Source of the DNA: Janthinobacterium lividum
GTDB taxonomy: Bacteria; Pseudomonadota; Gammaproteobacteria; Burkholderiales; Burkholderiaceae_D
NCBI RefSeq assembly: GCF_011601275.1
Contig: NZ_JAAOLY010000005.1
Span: forward strand, 62,001 to 126,000
Length of the DNA stretch: 64,000 bases
Reading direction: 5' to 3'
This document shows, one piece after another, positions 61,281 to 64,000 of this stretch. The notes beneath the pieces are model-generated. The model was not told the DNA's origin, did no database searches, and worked only from the letters and a program-made list of their open reading frames with translations. The position numbers were made by a program, and so were the translations under genes. Each line of letters opens with the position of its first letter. Positions within the stretch are counted from its first letter, which is position 1.

Positions 61281-62624
61281 ATGCCCCTGAAAATCTCCCG
61301 CATCCTGCACGCCGGCTATGTCTTCGAATGCGAAGGCACGGCCATTGCCTTCGACCCCATCGTCGAAAACCCGTTCAGCCGCAACTGCCACGCGTTTCCG
61401 TCCGTGCGCTTCGACCTCGACGCCGTGCGGCAGCTGCGCTGGGATGCCGTCTTCATCTCGCACTTCCACGACGACCACTGCTCGCTCGACAGCCTCGATG
61501 TGCTCGACCGCGCCACGCCCATCTATCTGTATTGCGTCTTCGACGAACTGTTCGCGATGCTGCGCGCGCTGGGTTTTACGCAGGTGCGGCGGCTGCACGT
61601 CGACGTGCCCGTGCAGGTGGGCAGCATCGAGGTGATCCCGCGCCGCGCGCTCGATGACGATGTCGACTCGCTGTTCCAGGTGCGTGCGGCGGGTCTGAAC
61701 GTGCTCAACGTCGTCGATTCCTGGATCGGCCCGGAGACGCTAGAACAGCTGGCCGCCTTTGCGCCGTGGGACATGGTGCTGTGGCCATTCCAGACCATGC
61801 GCGAAATCGCCGTCATCGCGCCGTCGCAGGCGCAGCCTGGCCCGGTGGAGCTGCCAGACGACTGGGTGCCGCAGCTGCGCGCACTGGCGCCCCGGTACAT
61901 CGTGCCCAGCTCCTGCCAGTTCGTGCAGGAAGACTGGTCCTGGTACAACCATGCGATGTTCCCGGTTACCTACCGCCAGTTTGCGCAGGAGGTCGGCGCC
62001 GCGCTGCCCGAGGCGCATATCTTCCGGCTAGATCCGTCCACGTCGGTGCTGCTTGATGCGCAGGGCATGGCGCCGGCCGCGCCACTGCCCTGGGTCATTC
62101 CCGTGGGCCCGCAGGACGTGGATTTCAACTACCGCCCCGACGCGCCGGCGCCCGCCACGGCCGACATCGCGCGCCGTTTCGCGCCCTTGAACGATGCCGA
62201 TGCGGCGCTGGTGCTCGATTTTTGCCGCAACGGTTTGCTTGAGCGTTACCGTGACATGGAGCTGTCCGAGGACAGCTACTTCCAGCCACCGCGCCTGTGG
62301 CGCTTGTCCTTGTACGGCCATGAAGGCGCGGCCACCGTTCTCCATTACCGCACGCACGGCGACTTGATCGACCTCGTGCCGGAGACGGGCGAGGCGCCCG
62401 GCTGGACCACGGAGGTGCCGCTGATGAAATGCCATGCGGCGCTGGTACTCGGTGAATCGCTGACGTCAATGTACATGCGCATCAACGATGGCCCTTTCGA
62501 TGCCGAAGCGCGGGCGGAGCTGGCGGAAGCCGACATCGTCGACGACCCGCTGATCCGCTGCCTGTTCAACGATGCCATCGGCGCCTACCAGGCGGCGCAG
62601 CTCAAGCGCTTGCTGGCCCGCTGA
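61281..62624 (+). CDS. MBL-fold metallo-hydrolase
   Basis: A 447-residue protein with an N-terminal metallo-beta-lactamase domain: zinc motif SHFHDDHCS near residue 63, VVDSWIGP (about 150) and VPSSCQF (about 212). It resembles the UlaG/RomA-like branch that begins HAGYVFECEGTAIAFDPIVE and acts on phosphodiesters or lactones. A C-terminal part of about 200 residues is uncharacterised and may be a Rieske-less accessory domain. ATG at 61281 has no strong ribosome binding site. Confidence 0.82.
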   Translation: MPLKISRILHAGYVFECEGTAIAFDPIVENPFSRNCHAFPSVRFDLDAVRQLRWDAVFISHFHDDHCSLDSLDVLDRATPIYLYCVFDELFAMLRALGFTQVRRLHVDVPVQVGSIEVIPRRALDDDVDSLFQVRAAGLNVLNVVDSWIGPETLEQLAAFAPWDMVLWPFQTMREIAVIAPSQAQPGPVELPDDWVPQLRALAPRYIVPSSCQFVQEDWSWYNHAMFPVTYRQFAQEVGAALPEAHIFRLDPSTSVLLDAQGMAPAAPLPWVIPVGPQDVDFNYRPDAPAPATADIARRFAPLNDADAALVLDFCRNGLLERYRDMELSEDSYFQPPRLWRLSLYGHEGAATVLHYRTHGDLIDLVPETGEAPGWTTEVPLMKCHAALVLGESLTSMYMRINDGPFDAEARAELAEADIVDDPLIRCLFNDAIGAYQAAQLKRLLAR

Positions 62625-62680
62625 AGAAAGTCGCGCGACAGGGTAAGATAGCTGCTTCTGACTAGAACGGGAAAGACACC

Positions 62681-63202
62681 ATGGCACAAGACAATGCGCA
62701 AGGCAATGAAACGGCGATCCTGGCCGGCGGCTGCTTCTGGGGCGTGCAAGACTTGCTGCGCCGTTATCCGGGCGTGATCGCCACGCGCGTGGGCTACAGC
62801 GGCGGCGACGTGGCCAACGCCACCTACCGCAACCATGGCACGCACGCGGAAGCGATCGAGATCATTTTCGACCCGAACACGATCAGCTACCGCAAGATCC
62901 TGGAATTCTTCTTCCAGATCCACGATCCCAGCACGGAAAACCGCCAGGGCAACGACCGCGGCACGAGCTACCGTTCGGCCATCTATTACACGAACGACGA
63001 ACAAAAACGGGTGGCCGAAGACACCATCCGCGACGTCGACGCCTCCGGCCTGTGGCCCGGCAAGGTGGTGACGGAAGTGGCGCCGGCCGGTCCGTTCTGG
63101 GAAGCGGAACCGGAGCACCAGGATTATCTGCAGCGCTTGCCGCATGGCTACACCTGCCATTACATCCGGCAGGACTGGGTCTTGCCGCAGCGCGGGCAGT
63201 AA
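62681..63202 (+). CDS. msrA: Peptide methionine (S)-S-oxide reductase
   Basis: A 173-residue MsrA that reduces oxidised methionine in proteins. The catalytic motif GGCFWG is at residues 16-21, with [15 protein letters not shown] and the conserved [20 protein letters not shown] downstream; the C-terminal [10 protein letters not shown] holds a resolving-type cysteine. It protects against oxidative and nitrosative stress. It is followed by the LuxR-type regulator after ten bases. Confidence 0.96.
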   Translation: MAQDNAQGNETAILAGGCFWGVQDLLRRYPGVIATRVGYSGGDVANATYRNHGTHAEAIEIIFDPNTISYRKILEFFFQIHDPSTENRQGNDRGTSYRSAIYYTNDEQKRVAEDTIRDVDASGLWPGKVVTEVAPAGPFWEAEPEHQDYLQRLPHGYTCHYIRQDWVLPQRGQ

Positions 63203-63212
63203 GGAAGCAGAT

Positions 63213-64000
63213 ATGCGTTACTGGCGCGTCGAACGGCGGCAGGCGGAAGGGCAGCTGGACTTCGGGCGTACCCTGGAGCTGATGGCCGCCATCGGCCATG
63301 CCGACGTGAATGCCGTCGCCGGGGCCATCCTGAAAACGGTCAGCACGGTCGCACCGATTGCCCAGTGCACGATCTTTGCCTATGAATTCGGCAATCGGCC
63401 CAGGACTGTCGCCGTGGCCGACCGGCGCGGCGGACGTTTCCTGCAGGATATTGCCGACAGCTACGCACGCCATTACTATGCGCTCGATGGCAACCAGCGC
63501 GTGATCGCGCCGGCGCCGGGGCGGAAAATCGATCCCGCTATCGTGCTGCACCAGCAAGCCAGCGACGAGATCGACCACCCCGGCTACCGCGCCGCCTGCT
63601 ATCAAAAACCGAATGTCTCGGACCGCTTGTCCCTGCTGGTGCAGCCGGCCGGCGATATCTGGCTCTCCGTCAATTTCTACCGCGACAGCAGCCAGGGCAA
63701 GTTCCTGTCCGGCGAAGTGGCGGGCATCGAAACCCTGTCGCCGCTGTTTGCCCATGCCGTCAAGCATCACTACAGCCTGAACGGCCAGAATACGCAGGGC
63801 GTCGCGCCGATGATGCTGGCAAGGCTGCGCCAGCATTGTCCCGCCCTGAGCAAGCGCGAACTGGACGTATTGCGCTGCGTGCTTGAAGGCCTCACGGCCG
63901 TGGAAATCGCCGAGATCATGGGCGTGCAACCGTCCAGCGTGACGACTTACCAGAAGCGCGCCTATAAACGCCTGGGTATTTCCAGCCAGCGCCAGTTGTT
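63213..64000 (+). CDS. LuxR-family transcriptional regulator, C-terminus cut by window edge
   Basis: The first 262 codons of a regulator that runs off the right edge. The N-terminal domain (about 20-170) is GAF-like or autoinducer-binding-like (VAPIAQCTIFAYEFGNRPR, HPGYRAACYQKPNVSDRLS), and the C-terminal LuxR/GerE helix-turn-helix is nearly complete (LSKRELDVLRCVLEGLTAVE, IAEIMGVQPSSVTTYQKRA). AAGGA precedes the ATG. The lack of the canonical acyl-homoserine-lactone residues in an obvious WxxxYxxx pattern makes a quorum-sensing role uncertain. It starts ten bases after msrA. Confidence 0.85.
   Translation, partial: MRYWRVERRQAEGQLDFGRTLELMAAIGHADVNAVAGAILKTVSTVAPIAQCTIFAYEFGNRPRTVAVADRRGGRFLQDIADSYARHYYALDGNQRVIAPAPGRKIDPAIVLHQQASDEIDHPGYRAACYQKPNVSDRLSLLVQPAGDIWLSVNFYRDSSQGKFLSGEVAGIETLSPLFAHAVKHHYSLNGQNTQGVAPMMLARLRQHCPALSKRELDVLRCVLEGLTAVEIAEIMGVQPSSVTTYQKRAYKRLGISSQRQL

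Noticed and set aside
1..64000. CRISPR arrays, tRNA, rRNA, insertion sequences or prophage genes
   Set aside because: No regularly spaced repeats, CCA-ended cloverleaf, rRNA motif or transposase/phage protein was recognised in reading the window.

Overview
The window is about 64 kb of GC-rich, densely packed chromosome from a Gram-negative bacterium, most likely a betaproteobacterium of the Oxalobacteraceae (Janthinobacterium/Massilia/Duganella type). This is inferred from the trimeric porin type, the HpaR-like MarR protein, the PEP carboxylase/GAPDH/pyruvate kinase set and the FecI-FecR-TonB receptor set. No rRNA, tRNA, CRISPR array, transposase or prophage gene was seen.

Layout. 1-5146: RND efflux system: outer-membrane lipoprotein (cut by the left edge), divergent tetR, membrane fusion protein and pump, with two matching 24-bp palindromes as probable TetR operators. 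5360-14563: sugar and general catabolism: AraC regulator, secreted GH3 glycosidase, Gfo/Idh oxidoreductase plus phytanoyl-CoA-type dioxygenase under a LacI regulator, a DUF885 protein and an HpaR-like MarR regulator. 14564-19632: porin followed by a three-subunit membrane-bound FAD/Fe-S sugar dehydrogenase with triheme cytochrome c, behind a perfect FNR box. 19744-24806: small redox regulators and enzymes (Rrf2, thioredoxin-reductase-like, SDR, LysR), a DUF4303 protein and a membrane metallophosphoesterase.

24879-35490: the most unusual part. A six-gene overlapping operon carries a stressosome (RsbR-RsbS-RsbT), an RsbT-like ATPase fused to an RsbX/SpoIIE-type phosphatase, a hybrid kinase whose N-terminus is a third RsbT-like ATPase, and a receiver-kinase-receiver protein. 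No sigma factor or anti-sigma pair is present. Divergent from it lies a nitric oxide defence group (hemerythrin, flavohemoglobin, later NsrR), and the shared intergenic region holds a well-formed NsrR box. An acetate permease pair (DUF485/ActP) sits between hmp and nsrR.

35832-41189: central carbon enzymes (PEP carboxylase with an upstream FNR box at about -41, GAPDH, pyruvate kinase with a strong terminator). 41190-42141: a small membrane ORF, then a 120-nt nested hairpin leading into a Shine-Dalgarno-sequestering palindrome ahead of a small secreted protein gene: a candidate structured RNA or mobile palindromic element. 42219-46479: Fur box, ECF sigma, FecR and TonB receptor for siderophore uptake. 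46554-52638: two unrecognised genes, then a 1232-residue MHYT/PAS hybrid kinase with Hpt domain next to an HD-GYP response regulator. 52640-64000: lipase-like lipoprotein with DUF481 protein, an OmpR-type two-component pair, an AT-richer acyltransferase locus, VirK/YbjX-like protein, HemB, an MBL-fold protein, MsrA and a LuxR-type regulator cut by the right edge.

Gene starts were adjusted by eye using ribosome binding sites; several good starts are TTG or GTG. All family assignments are from motif recognition, without database searches.
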